In this document: in pieces, positions 6,988-16,980 of the stretch
Layout of the letters: every line of letters begins with the position of its first letter
Position numbering within the stretch: position 1 is the stretch's first letter
From: an uncultured Eubacteriales bacterium
Lineage (GTDB): Bacteria; Bacillota; Clostridia; Peptostreptococcales; Anaerovoracaceae
NCBI GenBank assembly: GCA_902786355.1
Contig: CADABZ010000011.1
Location: 1-56,788 of the forward strand
Direction: 5' to 3'
DNA: 56,788 nucleotides
Position numbers and translations under genes: made by a program
The notes under the pieces: model-generated
Told to the model about the DNA's origin: nothing
The model's input: only the letters and a program-made list of their open reading frames with translations
Database searches by the model: none

Positions 6988-8118
6988 ATGCGAGAAATCA
7001 CCATCACAGCCAATGATTCCGGGCGCCGCCTCGACCGTTTTCTGAGAAAATATCTCAGCAGCGCTTCATTGGGCGAAATCTATAAACTCATACGCAAGGA
7101 TGTAAAAGTCGACGGCAGACGCCGCGACCAGTCATACATGCTTCAGGAGGGAGAGACCCTGACGCTGTATCTGTCAGATGATGTGCTCGACCGTCTCACG
7201 GGCGCCGCCGGGTCAGCCGGCAGCGGGAAGCAGGCTGCGAACGCAGGCAGAAAAGCCAGAAAACAGTTCCGGATAATATACGAAGACCGCAATATACTGA
7301 TCGCTGACAAGCCTTTCGGCCTTCTCACTCACGGTGACAGAAACGAGAAGAAGAATCATCTCGCCAATCAGGTAAGAGACTACCTGATAAGCACAGGGGA
7401 ATTCGATCCGCGTTCAGAAAAAGTCTTCTCACCTTCACCTGCCAACAGGCTCGACAGGAACACCACAGGACTGGTATTGTTCGGCAAGACAGCCGCTGCA
7501 CTCAGAAATCTCAATATGATGATCCGCGAGGATCTTACAGATAAGTACTATCTGAGTATTGTCCATGGTGTCATCACAGAGCCTCTCGCCCTCAGCGGAG
7601 ATCTGAGCAAGGACGAGCAGCACAACAAGGTCAGAATAACAGGAATAGACTGTATAGCCCCTGCCGCGGACAGCGATCATAAGTTCAGCAGATCTTCACT
7701 CAGCGGTTCCGCATCTGAAAACTCTCTGCCGGTACTGACAGAGGTCAGACCTGTAGAGGTGACAGATTTCGGCAGAGGCATGAAGGCGACACTGGTCGAG
7801 ATAAGGCTGGTGACCGGCCGTTCACATCAGATCCGTGCACACATGGCAGGCATAGGGCACCCGGTCATCGGTGACAGCAAATATGCTTCGGCTACAGAGG
7901 GATCATTCCGCACCGATGGATGCAGCCGGGAAGATATCAGGCGGCTCAACGAACATCTCGCGCGCACTTACGGACTTTCGACGCAGCTCCTTCATGCGTA
8001 CAGGATAGCTTTTGCGGAAGAAGGTCTTCCAGATGATATGGAATACCTGAGCGGACGGGAATTTACAGCTCCGCTTCCGCATACATTCAGAAAAATACTC
8101 GGGAGAGAAAAGCTTTGA
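6988..8118 (+). CDS. RluA-family pseudouridine synthase with S4 domain
   Basis: Isomerises uridine to pseudouridine in RNA, probably 23S rRNA. I chose ATG 6988 because of the GCAGGAG site just upstream; it gives 376 aa. An S4 RNA-binding domain spans about residues 1-65 (RRLDRFLRKYL...LIRKDVKVDG). A catalytic RluA domain follows from about 95, with ADKPFGLLTHG and NRLDRNTTGLVLF at 153-165, where Asp156 is the expected catalytic residue, then the GRSHQIRAHMAGIGHPVIGD block. A Gly/Ala/Lys linker joins the domains. The stop overlaps the lepB start, so translation is likely coupled. The exact target (RluC- or RluD-like) cannot be told. Confidence 0.92.
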   Translation: MREITITANDSGRRLDRFLRKYLSSASLGEIYKLIRKDVKVDGRRRDQSYMLQEGETLTLYLSDDVLDRLTGAAGSAGSGKQAANAGRKARKQFRIIYEDRNILIADKPFGLLTHGDRNEKKNHLANQVRDYLISTGEFDPRSEKVFSPSPANRLDRNTTGLVLFGKTAAALRNLNMMIREDLTDKYYLSIVHGVITEPLALSGDLSKDEQHNKVRITGIDCIAPAADSDHKFSRSSLSGSASENSLPVLTEVRPVEVTDFGRGMKATLVEIRLVTGRSHQIRAHMAGIGHPVIGDSKYASATEGSFRTDGCSREDIRRLNEHLARTYGLSTQLLHAYRIAFAEEGLPDDMEYLSGREFTAPLPHTFRKILGREKL

Positions 8119-8723
8119 ACAACTTTGAAGACAGAACAGAACCGGTAGAAGCAGCTTCCGGAACAAATGCATCCGCTGAGTCAGCGGCGAGTTTCATCAA
8201 AAGTCTGCTGATCGATGTAATCATTGCGATAATCCTGGCATCCATAGTGCTGTATTTCGTCAGGCCTACGATCGTCAAGCAGTCTTCCATGGAAAACACT
8301 CTGCATGAGAATGATTATATGATCATGTACAGACAGGCTTACAAAAGTCACGGCCCTGAGCGAGGTGATATCATCATCTTCCAGAGTTCCATGCCGGATG
8401 AGACCACCGGAGGGGACAAGCTTCTGATCAAGCGCGCCATAGGGCTTCCGGGCGATGAGATAATGATCCTTGATGATCAGCTGTATATCAACGGAGAAGC
8501 ATATACAGAAGATTACCTCAAGGACGGCTATACCCCGGCGTTTGAGATCCCGGCAGAGGGTGAGACTCTCGTTGTGCCGGAAGGCAAATACTATGCACTT
8601 GGCGACAACCGCGTCGGAAGCATCGATTCGCGCCGTTCGGAGGTCGGACTGGTGGATATAAGCCAGATCAAAGGCAAGGTCATCATAAGGCTTTTCCCGT
8701 TCAATAAGATACGTACATTCTAG
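8115..8723 (+). CDS. lepB: signal peptidase I
   Basis: Type I leader peptidase, anchored by one membrane helix (residues about 28-48) with the catalytic domain outside. The catalytic Ser is Ser58 in QSSMENT and the general base Lys106 in KRAIGLPGDE; the GDNRVGSIDSR box is also present. This is the bacterial Ser-Lys type, in contrast to the Ser-His type at 39065. The start is TTG at 8115, overlapping the rluA stop, with GGGAG upstream. Length 202 aa is normal for Bacillota. Confidence 0.93.
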   Translation: MNNFEDRTEPVEAASGTNASAESAASFIKSLLIDVIIAIILASIVLYFVRPTIVKQSSMENTLHENDYMIMYRQAYKSHGPERGDIIIFQSSMPDETTGGDKLLIKRAIGLPGDEIMILDDQLYINGEAYTEDYLKDGYTPAFEIPAEGETLVVPEGKYYALGDNRVGSIDSRRSEVGLVDISQIKGKVIIRLFPFNKIRTF

Positions 8724-8745
8724 ACAGACAAGGCAGGCATCAGCA

Positions 8746-9222
8746 GTGGCAAAAAAAAGCAGAAAAGTGATCGCGAATAACAAGAAAGCCTTCCACGATT
8801 ATTTCGTCGAGGAAAGATACGAGGCAGGCATCGTACTCACAGGTACTGAGATCAAATCGATCCGCAAGGGCGGAGTCAGTATCAAGGAGAGCTATGCCAA
8901 GATCACCAGCAAGGGTGAGCTCGTAGTCACAGGCATGCATATTGCGCCGTATGAGCAGGGCAACAGATACAATGTTGATCCTCTCCGAGTGCGCACTCTT
9001 CTGATGCACCGCAAAGAGATAAGCAAGCTTTACGGAACTCTCAAGACGCAGCAGGGTCTTACACTTATCCCTCTGTCTGTATATCTCGACGAGAACAGCC
9101 GCTGCAAGGTAGAGCTTGGTCTCTGCAGGGGCAAGAAGAATTACGATAAGCGTGATGCAGAAGCGAAGCGCTCGGCAGACCGGAAAATCGACAAGGCTAT
9201 CAAGGAATCCAGAAACCGCTAG
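8746..9222 (+). CDS. smpB: SsrA-binding protein
   Basis: Binds tmRNA and delivers it to stalled ribosomes. The motifs VIANNKKAFHDYFVEERYEAGI, LTGTEIKSIRKGGVSIKESY and LGLCRGKKNYDKRDAEAKR match SmpB throughout, including the basic C-terminal tail. Start is GTG at 8746 with AGGCAGG upstream. It is the last gene of the rightward operon and lies only about 4 kb from ssrA, a frequent arrangement. Confidence 0.97.
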   Translation: MAKKSRKVIANNKKAFHDYFVEERYEAGIVLTGTEIKSIRKGGVSIKESYAKITSKGELVVTGMHIAPYEQGNRYNVDPLRVRTLLMHRKEISKLYGTLKTQQGLTLIPLSVYLDENSRCKVELGLCRGKKNYDKRDAEAKRSADRKIDKAIKESRNR

Positions 9223-9246
9223 ATACTGCGGCAATGCATTTGAAGA

Positions 9247-9279
9247 AAGAGCATCCACCCATCGGTGAATGCTCTTTTT
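9247..9279 (+). terminator. terminator between smpB and uvrA
   Basis: AAGAGCAT pairs with ATGCTCTT around a 17-nt loop and is followed by TTT on the plus strand. It separates convergent smpB and uvrA and may work weakly in the other direction as well. Confidence 0.75.
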
Positions 9280-9281
9280 GA

Positions 9282-12221
9282 TTACTGTTTCAGCATCTTC
9301 TTAAGATACTGTCCTGTATATGAATTCGGATCCATGGCTACTTCCTCCGGAGTGCCTTCGGTCACAATATGTCCGCCCGCATCTCCGCCTGAAGGTCCGA
9401 GATCGATAATGTGGTCCGCCTGCTTTATTACATCCAGGTTATGCTCGATCACGACTACAGTATTGCCCTCGTCGACAAGACGGTTGAGGACATAAAGAAG
9501 CTTCTCGACGTCTGCAAAATGCAGTCCTGTCGTCGGCTCGTCGAGGATGTACAGGGTGCGGCCGGTGCTGCGTTTTGACAGCTCGGTAGCAAGCTTGATC
9601 CTCTGGGCCTCTCCGCCGGAGAGCTGAGTCGACGGCTGGCCGAGGCTGATATATCCGAGGCCTACATCATCGAGAGTCTTAAGATATCTCAGGATGCTCT
9701 GCTGATTCTCGAAGAAAGGTATAGCTTCAGTGACCGTCATGTTCAGGACCTCAGAGATGTTTTTGCCTTTGTATTTGACCTCGAGTGTCTCGTGGTTGTA
9801 CCTTGCTCCCCCGCAGACTTCGCACGGCACGAATACATCAGGCAGGAAGTTCATCTCTACCTTGATGATCCCGTCTCCGCTGCAGTGCTCGCAGCGTCCT
9901 CCTTTGACATTGAAGCTGAATCTGCCCGGGTTATACCCTCTTATCTTGGCTTCCGGCATCTCCGCAAACAGGTTGCGTATATGTGTGAACATGCCGGTAT
10001 ATGTTGCAGGATTGGACCGCGGCGTCTTGCCGATCGGGGACTGGTCTATGTTGATGACTTTGTCAAAATTCTCTATTCCCCTTATTTCACGGAACTTGCC
10101 CGGCCGTTCCTGTGTACGGTTGGTGACACGGGAAACCCCTTTGTAGAGGATCTCATTGACGAGACTGGACTTGCCCGAACCGCTGACGCCTGTCACAAGC
10201 ACAAGCTTGCCAGCCGGTATCCTTACATCTATGTTCTTGAGGTTGTTCTCCTGAGCCCCTATGATATCCAGATAGAGCCCGTTGCCCGGACGCCTTGAGG
10301 AAGGGACCTCTATGCATCTCTTGCCGGAGAGGAACTGTCCTGTTATTGACTCAGGGCATGCCTTGATATCCTCTACGCTTCCCTGCGCAACAAGGAGGCC
10401 TCCGTTCACACCGGCTCCCGGTCCTATATCCACGATGTGGTCGGCAGCATACATGGTGTCCTCATCATGCTCTACTATGATAAGAGTGTTTCCCATATCG
10501 GTCAGATTGCGAAGTGATCTGAGCAGCTTGTCATTGTCACTCTGGTGCAGGCCGATCGATGGTTCATCGAGTATATATAAAACCCCTACAAGACCTGAAC
10601 CTATCTGAGTCGCCAGCCTGATCCTCTGGGATTCTCCGCCCGACAGTGTGCCTGCCGATCTGCTGAGAGTAAGATAGCCAAGGCCGACATTTCGAAGAAA
10701 GCTGAGTCTGGCTTTGATCTCTTTGGTCACCATGCCGCTTATCTTCCGGTCTCTCTCGCTGAGCTGGCTGTCGAGATCATCGAAGAATCTTATCGCCTGC
10801 ACGACTGACAGCTCGGTAAGCTCGATTATGTTCTTGCCTCCTACCGTGACAGCAAGGACGGTGTCCTTGAGCTTGTGGCCGTGACATACAGGGCACAGCT
10901 CCTCTGTCATCATATCGGAAATCTTGTTCTTGATGAATTCTGAATTGGTCTCGCCCCAGCGGCGTTCGAGACTCGGAATGACACCTTCGAATGTATGGTT
11001 CATGTGAGAGACTCTGCCGGATCTGCTCTCGTAGGTGTACTTGAGCTTGCGCGAGCCGGTTCCGTGAAGAAGCTCGTCCTTGAACTTAGGCGGGAGAGCC
11101 TTGTATGGCACGGAAAGGTCTGTCCCGTGATCGATCGCAAGCCTGTTGAGCATCTGGCGGTAAAAGCCCATAGCGTCAAGCGATGCGAATACGTTGCCCA
11201 TCGCTCCGTTCAGGATGCTCTTGTTCTCATCTGTCACAACTGCTTCGTCTGTTATCCTGAGGGTAAAACCAAGTCCGCTGCAGCAGTCGCATGCTCCATA
11301 AGGTGCATTGAAGGAGAACATCCTCGGCTCCATCTCCTCAAGTCCGACTCCGTGCTCAGGGCACGAGAACTTAGTCGAGTATGTTACCAGAGTCTCTTTC
11401 TGCTCGGCAAAGATCCTGCCGTCAGGCGATGCTTCGCCTCTGTCCCCTGATCCTTCAGCGGCTGTCTTCTGCTGCTGGACACCTGCATCTGCTTCCTTCT
11501 TAGGCAGATAGATCACGTTGCAGATTCCCTCGCCTTCTCTGATAGCGATCTCCAGAGCCTCTGCGATACGGCTTCTGTTGTCCTCGCGCAGCACGATGCG
11601 GTCTATGACGATCTCGATATTGTGTTTGTTGTTCTTGGCGAGCACGATCTCATCCTCGTCGAGACGCCTCATCTCCCCGTCGATCCTGACCCTTGTAAAT
11701 CCGTCACGCCTGATACGGTCAATGACTGCCTTGTGTTCACCCTTGCGGCCTCTGATGACCGGAGCAAGGACGATCAGTCTGGTCCCGATGCCGTGCGACT
11801 GGATGTTTTCGATGATGCTGTCTATCGACTGGCTGGCGATCTCGCGTCCGCAGACAGGGCAGTGCGGAACACCTATCCTGGCATAAAGCAGCCTGAGATA
11901 GTCATATATCTCTGTGACTGTACCGACTGTAGATCTCGGATTACGGCTCGTTGTCTTCTGATCTATGCTGATCGCAGGCGACAGGCCCTCTATCGACTGC
12001 ACGTCTGGCTTCTTCATCAGGCCAAGGAACTGGCGGGCATACGATGAGAGAGATTCGACGTACTTCTTCTGGCCTTCTGCGTATATCGTGTCAAAAGCAA
12101 GCGAAGATTTGCCGGATCCCGAAAGTCCTGTAAGCACGACCATTTTGTCGCGCGGGATCGTGACATCGATTCCCTTGAGGTTGTGTTCCCTTGCGCCTTT
12201 GATGACTATATTCTTGTCCAT
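9282..12221 (-). CDS. uvrA: UvrABC excinuclease subunit A
   Basis: Damage-recognition ATPase of nucleotide excision repair. Two ABC modules are visible: Walker [10 protein letters not shown] at residues 32-40 and [11 protein letters not shown] in the second half, with ABC signatures [12 protein letters not shown] and [12 protein letters not shown]. Zinc-binding Cys pairs include [24 protein letters not shown] and CEVCGG. At 979 aa it is slightly longer than usual because of a low-complexity insert near residues 247-280 ([20 protein letters not shown]). Start ATG 12221 has AAGGGA upstream. It follows uvrB by 31 bp and shares its promoter. Confidence 0.97.
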   Translation of the reverse strand: MDKNIVIKGAREHNLKGIDVTIPRDKMVVLTGLSGSGKSSLAFDTIYAEGQKKYVESLSSYARQFLGLMKKPDVQSIEGLSPAISIDQKTTSRNPRSTVGTVTEIYDYLRLLYARIGVPHCPVCGREIASQSIDSIIENIQSHGIGTRLIVLAPVIRGRKGEHKAVIDRIRRDGFTRVRIDGEMRRLDEDEIVLAKNNKHNIEIVIDRIVLREDNRSRIAEALEIAIREGEGICNVIYLPKKEADAGVQQQKTAAEGSGDRGEASPDGRIFAEQKETLVTYSTKFSCPEHGVGLEEMEPRMFSFNAPYGACDCCSGLGFTLRITDEAVVTDENKSILNGAMGNVFASLDAMGFYRQMLNRLAIDHGTDLSVPYKALPPKFKDELLHGTGSRKLKYTYESRSGRVSHMNHTFEGVIPSLERRWGETNSEFIKNKISDMMTEELCPVCHGHKLKDTVLAVTVGGKNIIELTELSVVQAIRFFDDLDSQLSERDRKISGMVTKEIKARLSFLRNVGLGYLTLSRSAGTLSGGESQRIRLATQIGSGLVGVLYILDEPSIGLHQSDNDKLLRSLRNLTDMGNTLIIVEHDEDTMYAADHIVDIGPGAGVNGGLLVAQGSVEDIKACPESITGQFLSGKRCIEVPSSRRPGNGLYLDIIGAQENNLKNIDVRIPAGKLVLVTGVSGSGKSSLVNEILYKGVSRVTNRTQERPGKFREIRGIENFDKVINIDQSPIGKTPRSNPATYTGMFTHIRNLFAEMPEAKIRGYNPGRFSFNVKGGRCEHCSGDGIIKVEMNFLPDVFVPCEVCGGARYNHETLEVKYKGKNISEVLNMTVTEAIPFFENQQSILRYLKTLDDVGLGYISLGQPSTQLSGGEAQRIKLATELSKRSTGRTLYILDEPTTGLHFADVEKLLYVLNRLVDEGNTVVVIEHNLDVIKQADHIIDLGPSGGDAGGHIVTEGTPEEVAMDPNSYTGQYLKKMLKQ

Positions 12222-12252
12222 GTATTGTGTCCCTTAATTATGTTACAAAGTA

Positions 12253-14229
12253 TTATGCGCGCATGCTCGCTCTCAGCTCGAAGAGTATGTCTCTCAGCTC
12301 GGCTGCACGTTCGAAGTCCAGCTGCTTTGCTGCTTCCTTCATGTTCTTCTCAACATCTCTGATCGTCTCACGGAGCTCGGCTGTCGTCATAGCCTTAGGG
12401 TCTCTGACGCTGCGGTCTCCCTGATATTCTTCGATTGCCCTTGCGATCTCACGTACCGGCTTGACGATGGTCTTAGGCACTATGCCGTGAGCCTTGTTGT
12501 ACTCATCCTGGACGCTCCGTCTTCTGGCGGTCTCATCTATACAGGCTTTCATGGCCTGGCTGATCCCGTCAGCATACATGATGACACGTCCGTGCTCATT
12601 ACGGGCTGCCCTTCCGACAGTCTGGATCAGTGAAGTCTCGTTGCGCAGGAAGCCCTGCTGATCCGCATCGAGGATCGCTATGAGGGAGACCTCCGGAAGA
12701 TCCAGCCCCTCACGGAGCAGGTTGATGCCGACAAGGACATCGAACTTCGCAAGTCTGAGGTCTCTTATTATCTCGAGTCTCTCGAAATTGTCTATCTCTG
12801 AATGCAGATATCTGACCCTTATGCCCTGCTCCTGCAGGTACTTGGTCAGGTCCTCTGCCATCTTCTTGGTAAGTGTCGTGACAAGGACCCTCTCTCCGCC
12901 GTCAGCGACTCTGTTGATCTCTCCGATAAGATCGTCGATCTGGCCCTTCGTCGGGCGGACCTCGATCTCAGGATCGAGGAGGCCCGTCGGCCTGATCAGC
13001 TGCTCTGCAGTGACTCCGCCCGACCGCTTCAGCTCGTACTCCGCAGGTGTCGCCGATACATATACAGTCTGTCCTGTGATCTCGCTGAATTCCTCGAATC
13101 TGAGAGGTCTGTTGTCGAAGGCAGACGGAAGTCTGAATCCGTATTCGACCAGAGATTCCTTCCTTGATCTGTCTCCGTTGTACATCGCGCGCAGCTGAGG
13201 CAGCATCGCGTGCGACTCGTCTATGATAGTGAGAAAATCCCCGTCCGGGAAATAGTCGAGAAGTGTATAAGGCCTCTCGCCCGGCTTGAGGAAGTTGATA
13301 TGCCTTGAGTAGTTCTCGATGCCCTTGCATGTACCGACTTCCATCATCATCTCGATGTCGTAGTTGGTCCTCTGCTCAAGCCTCTCTGCTTCAAGCAGCT
13401 TGCCGTTGGCGCGGAACCAGTCCAGCCTCTCTTTGAGCTCTTCTCTGATCGAGGCCACTGCCAGCTGCATGTCTTCTCTGCTCGTGACATAGTGGCTCGC
13501 CGGGAAGATAGAGATATGCTGGCGGGTGCCCGTCACCTCTCCTGTGAGAGGGTTGATCTCCCTGATGCTCTCGATCTCATCCCCGAACATCTCAAGCCTT
13601 ACAGCAGCTTCGCCGCCCGCCGGATATATATCTATGACTTCACCTCTGGCACGGAATGTCCCACGCTGGAAGTCTATGTCGTTCCTCGTATACTGTATCT
13701 CTGTCAGCTTCCTTAGAAGGTCCATTCTCTCGAACTCCATGCCCGGCCTGAGGCTGATCAGCTGGTTGCGGTATGAATCAGGACTTCCGAGTCCGTAGAT
13801 ACAGGAAACAGATGCGACTATGATGACATCCCGTCTCTCAAGCTGGGCCGCTGTGGCAGAGTGTCTCAGCTTATCGATCTCCTCATTGATATCCGCATCC
13901 TTCTCAATATACAGATCGCGCGAAGGCACGTAGGCCTCCGGCTGATAGTAATCGTAGTAACTTACAAAGTATTCAACAGCATTGTCCGGGAAAAACTCCT
14001 TGAACTCTCCGTGAAGCTGCGCTGCAAGAGTCTTGTTGTGAGATATGACAAGAGTCGGCCTCTGCACGGCCTCGATTATCTTGGCCATCGTAAAAGTCTT
14101 GCCGGATCCGGTAACACCCATCAGTGTCTGAGCTTCCCTTCCCGCAAGTATTCCGTCTGCTATCTCTCTTATCGCCTGAGGCTGATCGCCCGTCGGCGCA
14201 AAATCACTGACGACTCTGAACTTAGGCAT
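12253..14229 (-). CDS. uvrB: UvrABC excinuclease subunit B
   Basis: Helicase-like subunit that loads on damage with UvrA and recruits UvrC. Walker A GVTGSGKT at residues 38-45, the damage-probing beta-hairpin region ([20 protein letters not shown], about 91-110), DEXH-type IIDESH, and helicase motif [11 protein letters not shown] are present. The C-terminal UVR motif ([13 protein letters not shown]) that contacts UvrC is also intact. Length 658 aa is typical. AAGGGG lies before the ATG. Transcription probably starts near 14387 and/or 14300; see the LexA-like box. Confidence 0.97.
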   Translation of the reverse strand: MPKFRVVSDFAPTGDQPQAIREIADGILAGREAQTLMGVTGSGKTFTMAKIIEAVQRPTLVISHNKTLAAQLHGEFKEFFPDNAVEYFVSYYDYYQPEAYVPSRDLYIEKDADINEEIDKLRHSATAAQLERRDVIIVASVSCIYGLGSPDSYRNQLISLRPGMEFERMDLLRKLTEIQYTRNDIDFQRGTFRARGEVIDIYPAGGEAAVRLEMFGDEIESIREINPLTGEVTGTRQHISIFPASHYVTSREDMQLAVASIREELKERLDWFRANGKLLEAERLEQRTNYDIEMMMEVGTCKGIENYSRHINFLKPGERPYTLLDYFPDGDFLTIIDESHAMLPQLRAMYNGDRSRKESLVEYGFRLPSAFDNRPLRFEEFSEITGQTVYVSATPAEYELKRSGGVTAEQLIRPTGLLDPEIEVRPTKGQIDDLIGEINRVADGGERVLVTTLTKKMAEDLTKYLQEQGIRVRYLHSEIDNFERLEIIRDLRLAKFDVLVGINLLREGLDLPEVSLIAILDADQQGFLRNETSLIQTVGRAARNEHGRVIMYADGISQAMKACIDETARRRSVQDEYNKAHGIVPKTIVKPVREIARAIEEYQGDRSVRDPKAMTTAELRETIRDVEKNMKEAAKQLDFERAAELRDILFELRASMRA

Positions 14230-14307
14230 GCAGTCTGATCCCCTTCTGTCTGTATTGTGTCATCAGGGACAGTCCTTTCTGACATACCCGCCGACACATT
14301 GCACGTA

Positions 14308-14337
14308 ATACTACCACAATTCATCTGAAAAACATTG
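14308..14337 (-). promoter_or_regulatory. possible second uvrB promoter
   Basis: TAGTAT (14308-14313) is preceded by TGG as an extended -10 on the minus strand; the -35 region is poor (CAATGT at 18 bp). It lies downstream of the hairpin at 14349-14388 and could give constitutive uvrBA expression. Confidence 0.4.
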
Positions 14338-14348
14338 TGTATCCAGTG

Positions 14349-14388
14349 AAAAAACTGCCAGATTCCTGTATTTTCAGCAATCTGACAG
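14349..14388 (-). terminator. terminator-like hairpin at the start of the uvrB leader
   Basis: CTGTCAGATT pairs with AATCTGGCAG (10 bp, one G-U) and is followed by TTTTTT on the minus strand. It lies downstream of the patatin gene and also right at the expected start of RNA from the LexA-box promoter. It could terminate the hip/patatin operon, or act as an attenuator for uvrBA. Confidence 0.7.
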
Positions 14389-14393
14389 CCTAG

Positions 14394-14429
14394 ATTCTAT
14401 CATATTTCAGGCTTACGAACAAGCGTTCT
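14394..14429 (-). promoter_or_regulatory. SOS-type promoter with LexA-like box
   Basis: CGAACAAGCGTTCT (14416-14429) fits the Gram-positive LexA box CGAAC-N4-GTTCG/T. On the minus strand it overlaps a -35 TTGTTC (14417-14422), followed by a 17-bp spacer and TAGAAT (14394-14399) with an upstream TGA. The gene downstream is uvrB, a classic SOS gene, which supports the call. Confidence 0.75.
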
Positions 14430-14466
14430 TCGCGTATAACTGCACCTTTTCCACGGTTCCTGGAGA

Positions 14467-15312
14467 CTACTTCCCTTCGATAAAAGCTCTTATCGCCTCT
14501 GCATCATGATACCCTTTGTGATACAGTGTCTCGATCGTCTCCGAATCCTTGGTCAGAGTGCTCATCCCGCCGATATCATCCGGCGCGACTATCAGGACTT
14601 TGCCCTGCTTCTCGTACTGCTTCGCCAGCCACAGTTCAGTATTGTACTTTATGGCTCTTTTGCTCATCGTTTCCGCCGCAGCAGGGAATCTGTGCTTTAT
14701 AAGACCTGATGCCAGCCTGTCCTTGTCAGGGGACCGTTCGAAGTCCTTAGGTCTTGTCAGCAGCAGCACCACCTTGTCACATCCGTCCCGGAAGCACTTC
14801 TCCAGAGGGATCGGATCTGACATTCCTCCGTCGTAATATCTGTGCCCATTGACAGGATACGGCTGATTCGCAGCAGGCACACAGCTCGACGCTTTGATCG
14901 GCGCCATCTCATCTCTTCGTATATCCTCTTTGGTAAAATAGTGAGGTTTGCCTGTTTCAGCATCGGTAGCAACAATCTTAAACTCCGCCGGATTCGCCAT
15001 CATCGCATCATAATCGAGCGGATATTCCCCGTAGGAATTGGACAGCTCGCCGTAAACATACTCGAGATCCACGAAGTTGTGGTCCTTAATGAAATTCTTC
15101 AGGCCCATGCTCTCTTCCCGCAGGTTGTATTCCGTGTAAAACTTCAGGTTCCTTCCGCGCTGCCCCGCAAGATACGACGACAGATTGGCGCTTCCTGCAG
15201 ATATCCCCATGCAGTAGTCAAAATGGATGTCATTGTCATGGCACCAGTCGTATACGCCTGCTGTATAAGATCCTCTGAGTCCTCCGCCTACATCTATAAC
15301 TCCTATTTTCAT
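14467..15312 (-). CDS. patatin-like phospholipase
   Basis: Predicted serine lipid hydrolase of the RssA/YjjU-like patatin group, 281 aa, no signal peptide. The oxyanion-hole motif GGGLRG is at residues 9-14, the nucleophile elbow GISAG at 36-40 (Ser38), and the catalytic Asp161 in YYDGGMSDP. These make a complete Ser-Asp dyad. The ATG at 15312 overlaps the end region of hipA (6-bp gap), so it is the third gene of a hipB-hipA-patatin operon. Substrate unknown. Confidence 0.88.
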   Translation of the reverse strand: MKIGVIDVGGGLRGSYTAGVYDWCHDNDIHFDYCMGISAGSANLSSYLAGQRGRNLKFYTEYNLREESMGLKNFIKDHNFVDLEYVYGELSNSYGEYPLDYDAMMANPAEFKIVATDAETGKPHYFTKEDIRRDEMAPIKASSCVPAANQPYPVNGHRYYDGGMSDPIPLEKCFRDGCDKVVLLLTRPKDFERSPDKDRLASGLIKHRFPAAAETMSKRAIKYNTELWLAKQYEKQGKVLIVAPDDIGGMSTLTKDSETIETLYHKGYHDAEAIRAFIEGK

Positions 15313-15318
15313 CAGTAT

Positions 15319-16605
15319 CTATCCTTCCTGCATTCCTGCTTCTCTTCTGTGATCCATTATCCTTGCGGCAAGTCCTTCGACCCCGGTAAAGCCCTCAGCA
15401 GTAAGCTTTTCCACTGCAGTTCTCAGTGCCGGTTCGAAGCCTGCTGCCAGGCCGTCGAATCTTTTCATGAATATCTTCCTGTTGAGCCCGATCTCGTCAC
15501 ATGCCTTCTCAAAGTGTTCCCTGCCGATGCGGTCCCATTCGATCTCTCCGCCGATGGCAAACGCCATCTGCCTTGAATGCGAATCGTACACTACCGTGCT
15601 GAGTATGTCATATGCAGGAGCAAGCCTTAATGCATTCAGGTGCCGGTCGTATACAAGGGAAAAATTCTTGACATGCCCGTCGGTATTCCCTGACAGCCAG
15701 TGGAATACTATGATGTCCCACAGCTTCATCTGGTCTTCGATAGGATGTGCCGATCTCCGTTTCAGGAGGTCAAACATCTGCTTCATGTATCCGCCGCCTG
15801 TTTTCTCGTACTTATCAGCAGCGGTAATGCCCAGCGCCTGACCGAAGTCCTCCTGATGCAGTCTCAGAGGACACGGCAGACCCGAGATCTCAGTTTCATA
15901 CCCCTCCAGTGTTCTGTCATATCTTTCAGTTGCGAAAAGCACTCCACCATCACCCTGAGCTCCGGTCATGATTATCCTGCTCTCCGCGATGCTGATGCCC
16001 ATCAGTGATGCAGTCTGAAGTGCGAGCTGCTCGTTTTCGACCACATGGTCATATCTTATGTGGCTCTGCTTGAGTATGTGGGTGCTGGGAGCACTGCCCA
16101 CCGGAAGATACCACTTGCCGTCATCTGCGAGGTAAGCACCTATTTTTCCCGATGCACCGGTCAGCGAAAGATGCGCTTCCACAACAAGGTCAGCCGATGT
16201 TGTAGCTCCCTCAGATGCCAGGCGGAACATCATGTCCGGATCCAGCTCTCTGTATTCCGGCTCAGCTGTAGTATATTGCTCTCCCCTCAGCTGTATGGCG
16301 CCCAGGCACTCAGAGCCCAGCATTTCCAGTATAGAGAGATAGTCATTAGCATCGGTCCTGTTGTTCTCAGCTACAGTACGCCTCAGAAAGCCCTCCGGCA
16401 GCAGCCCCTCGAAAAAGCTCCTTGTCTTCTCCGGTCCGTATGGCCTGTCCGTAAGAGGCAGGCTGACTGAGATCGGCCTGGCTGTATCCTGAGCAAGATA
16501 ATCTTCAGAGTATCTGAAACATGCAGAATACTCAGAATCACCTTCGATGACACCGACTTCTCTCATCCGTCCTTCTATTTCTACAGAAACATATAGTTTT
16601 CTCAT
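15319..16605 (-). CDS. hipA: HipA-family Ser/Thr kinase toxin
   Basis: Kinase toxin of the HipBA type; E. coli HipA phosphorylates glutamyl-tRNA synthetase and causes persistence. The N-terminal HipA couple domain is at residues 1-110 (PISVSLPLTDRPYG, FFEGLLPEG). The kinase core has SLTGASGKIGAYL (ATP loop), HWLSGNTDGHVKNFSLVYD (catalytic Asp/Asn) and LAPAYDILST (metal-binding Asp). At 428 aa it is full length with no damage visible. It starts immediately after the hipB stop. The target here cannot be inferred. Confidence 0.92.
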   Translation of the reverse strand: MRKLYVSVEIEGRMREVGVIEGDSEYSACFRYSEDYLAQDTARPISVSLPLTDRPYGPEKTRSFFEGLLPEGFLRRTVAENNRTDANDYLSILEMLGSECLGAIQLRGEQYTTAEPEYRELDPDMMFRLASEGATTSADLVVEAHLSLTGASGKIGAYLADDGKWYLPVGSAPSTHILKQSHIRYDHVVENEQLALQTASLMGISIAESRIIMTGAQGDGGVLFATERYDRTLEGYETEISGLPCPLRLHQEDFGQALGITAADKYEKTGGGYMKQMFDLLKRRSAHPIEDQMKLWDIIVFHWLSGNTDGHVKNFSLVYDRHLNALRLAPAYDILSTVVYDSHSRQMAFAIGGEIEWDRIGREHFEKACDEIGLNRKIFMKRFDGLAAGFEPALRTAVEKLTAEGFTGVEGLAARIMDHRREAGMQEG

Positions 16606-16606
16606 T

Positions 16607-16825
16607 TCATTCGCCTCTGCGCCTCAGGCATATGTCCATGCCGAGAAGACTGGTTATCTCCAGCATCTTCCCTGTCTGTATCGTTTCCTTGCCGTTCTCA
16701 AGTTCTGAAAGAAAGCTGGCACTGACCCCGGCATAGTCCGCAAGAAAAGCCTGTGTGTAGCCGAGTTCCCTGCGCCTGTCGCGGATCGCCCTGCCGAGCT
16801 CTTTCATGTTGCTGATATCGATCAT
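16607..16825 (-). CDS. hipB: HipB-like XRE antitoxin/repressor
   Basis: 72-aa helix-turn-helix protein (LGRAIRDRRRELGYTQAFLA...VSASFLSELENGKETIQTGK). Residues 8-65 are a standard Cro/C1-type HTH. It precedes hipA and should both neutralise HipA and repress the operon through the operator array at 16882-16980. Strong GGAGG ribosome site before ATG 16825. The protein ends in Arg-rich MDICLRRRGE. Confidence 0.92.
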   Translation of the reverse strand: MIDISNMKELGRAIRDRRRELGYTQAFLADYAGVSASFLSELENGKETIQTGKMLEITSLLGMDICLRRRGE

Positions 16826-16881
16826 GCCTTACCTCCGGGCAAAATTTCAGTCTGTTCAATAAGCTGCATCTGCAGCCGATC

Positions 16882-16936
16882 ATAGTCATTCGGCTATATT
16901 TGCAACTCGTTGCAATAAAAATAGCCATTCGACTAT
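16882..16936. promoter_or_regulatory. hipB operator array
   Basis: Two 16-bp near-palindromes of the form ATAGnCATTCGnCTAT occur at 16882-16897 and 16921-16936, with starts 39 bp apart. Between them is a separate palindrome TTGCAAC-TC-GTTGCAA (16900-16915). A third, degenerate copy (ATAGCCGTTCGAC on the minus strand, within 16964-16976) lies in the promoter spacer. Such spaced palindromes are expected for HipB, which bends DNA between several operators. Confidence 0.75.
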
Positions 16937-16951
16937 ATTATTTCTGTCTCA

Positions 16952-16980
16952 ATTATAATTTCGTCGAACGGCTATGTCAA
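16952..16980 (-). promoter_or_regulatory. consensus promoter of hipBA-patatin
   Basis: TTGACA (16975-16980), 17-bp spacer, TATAAT (16952-16957) on the minus strand: both hexamers are perfect. The -35 directly abuts the stop codon of the nuclease gene at 16981, and the spacer contains an operator half-site. Confidence 0.85.
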
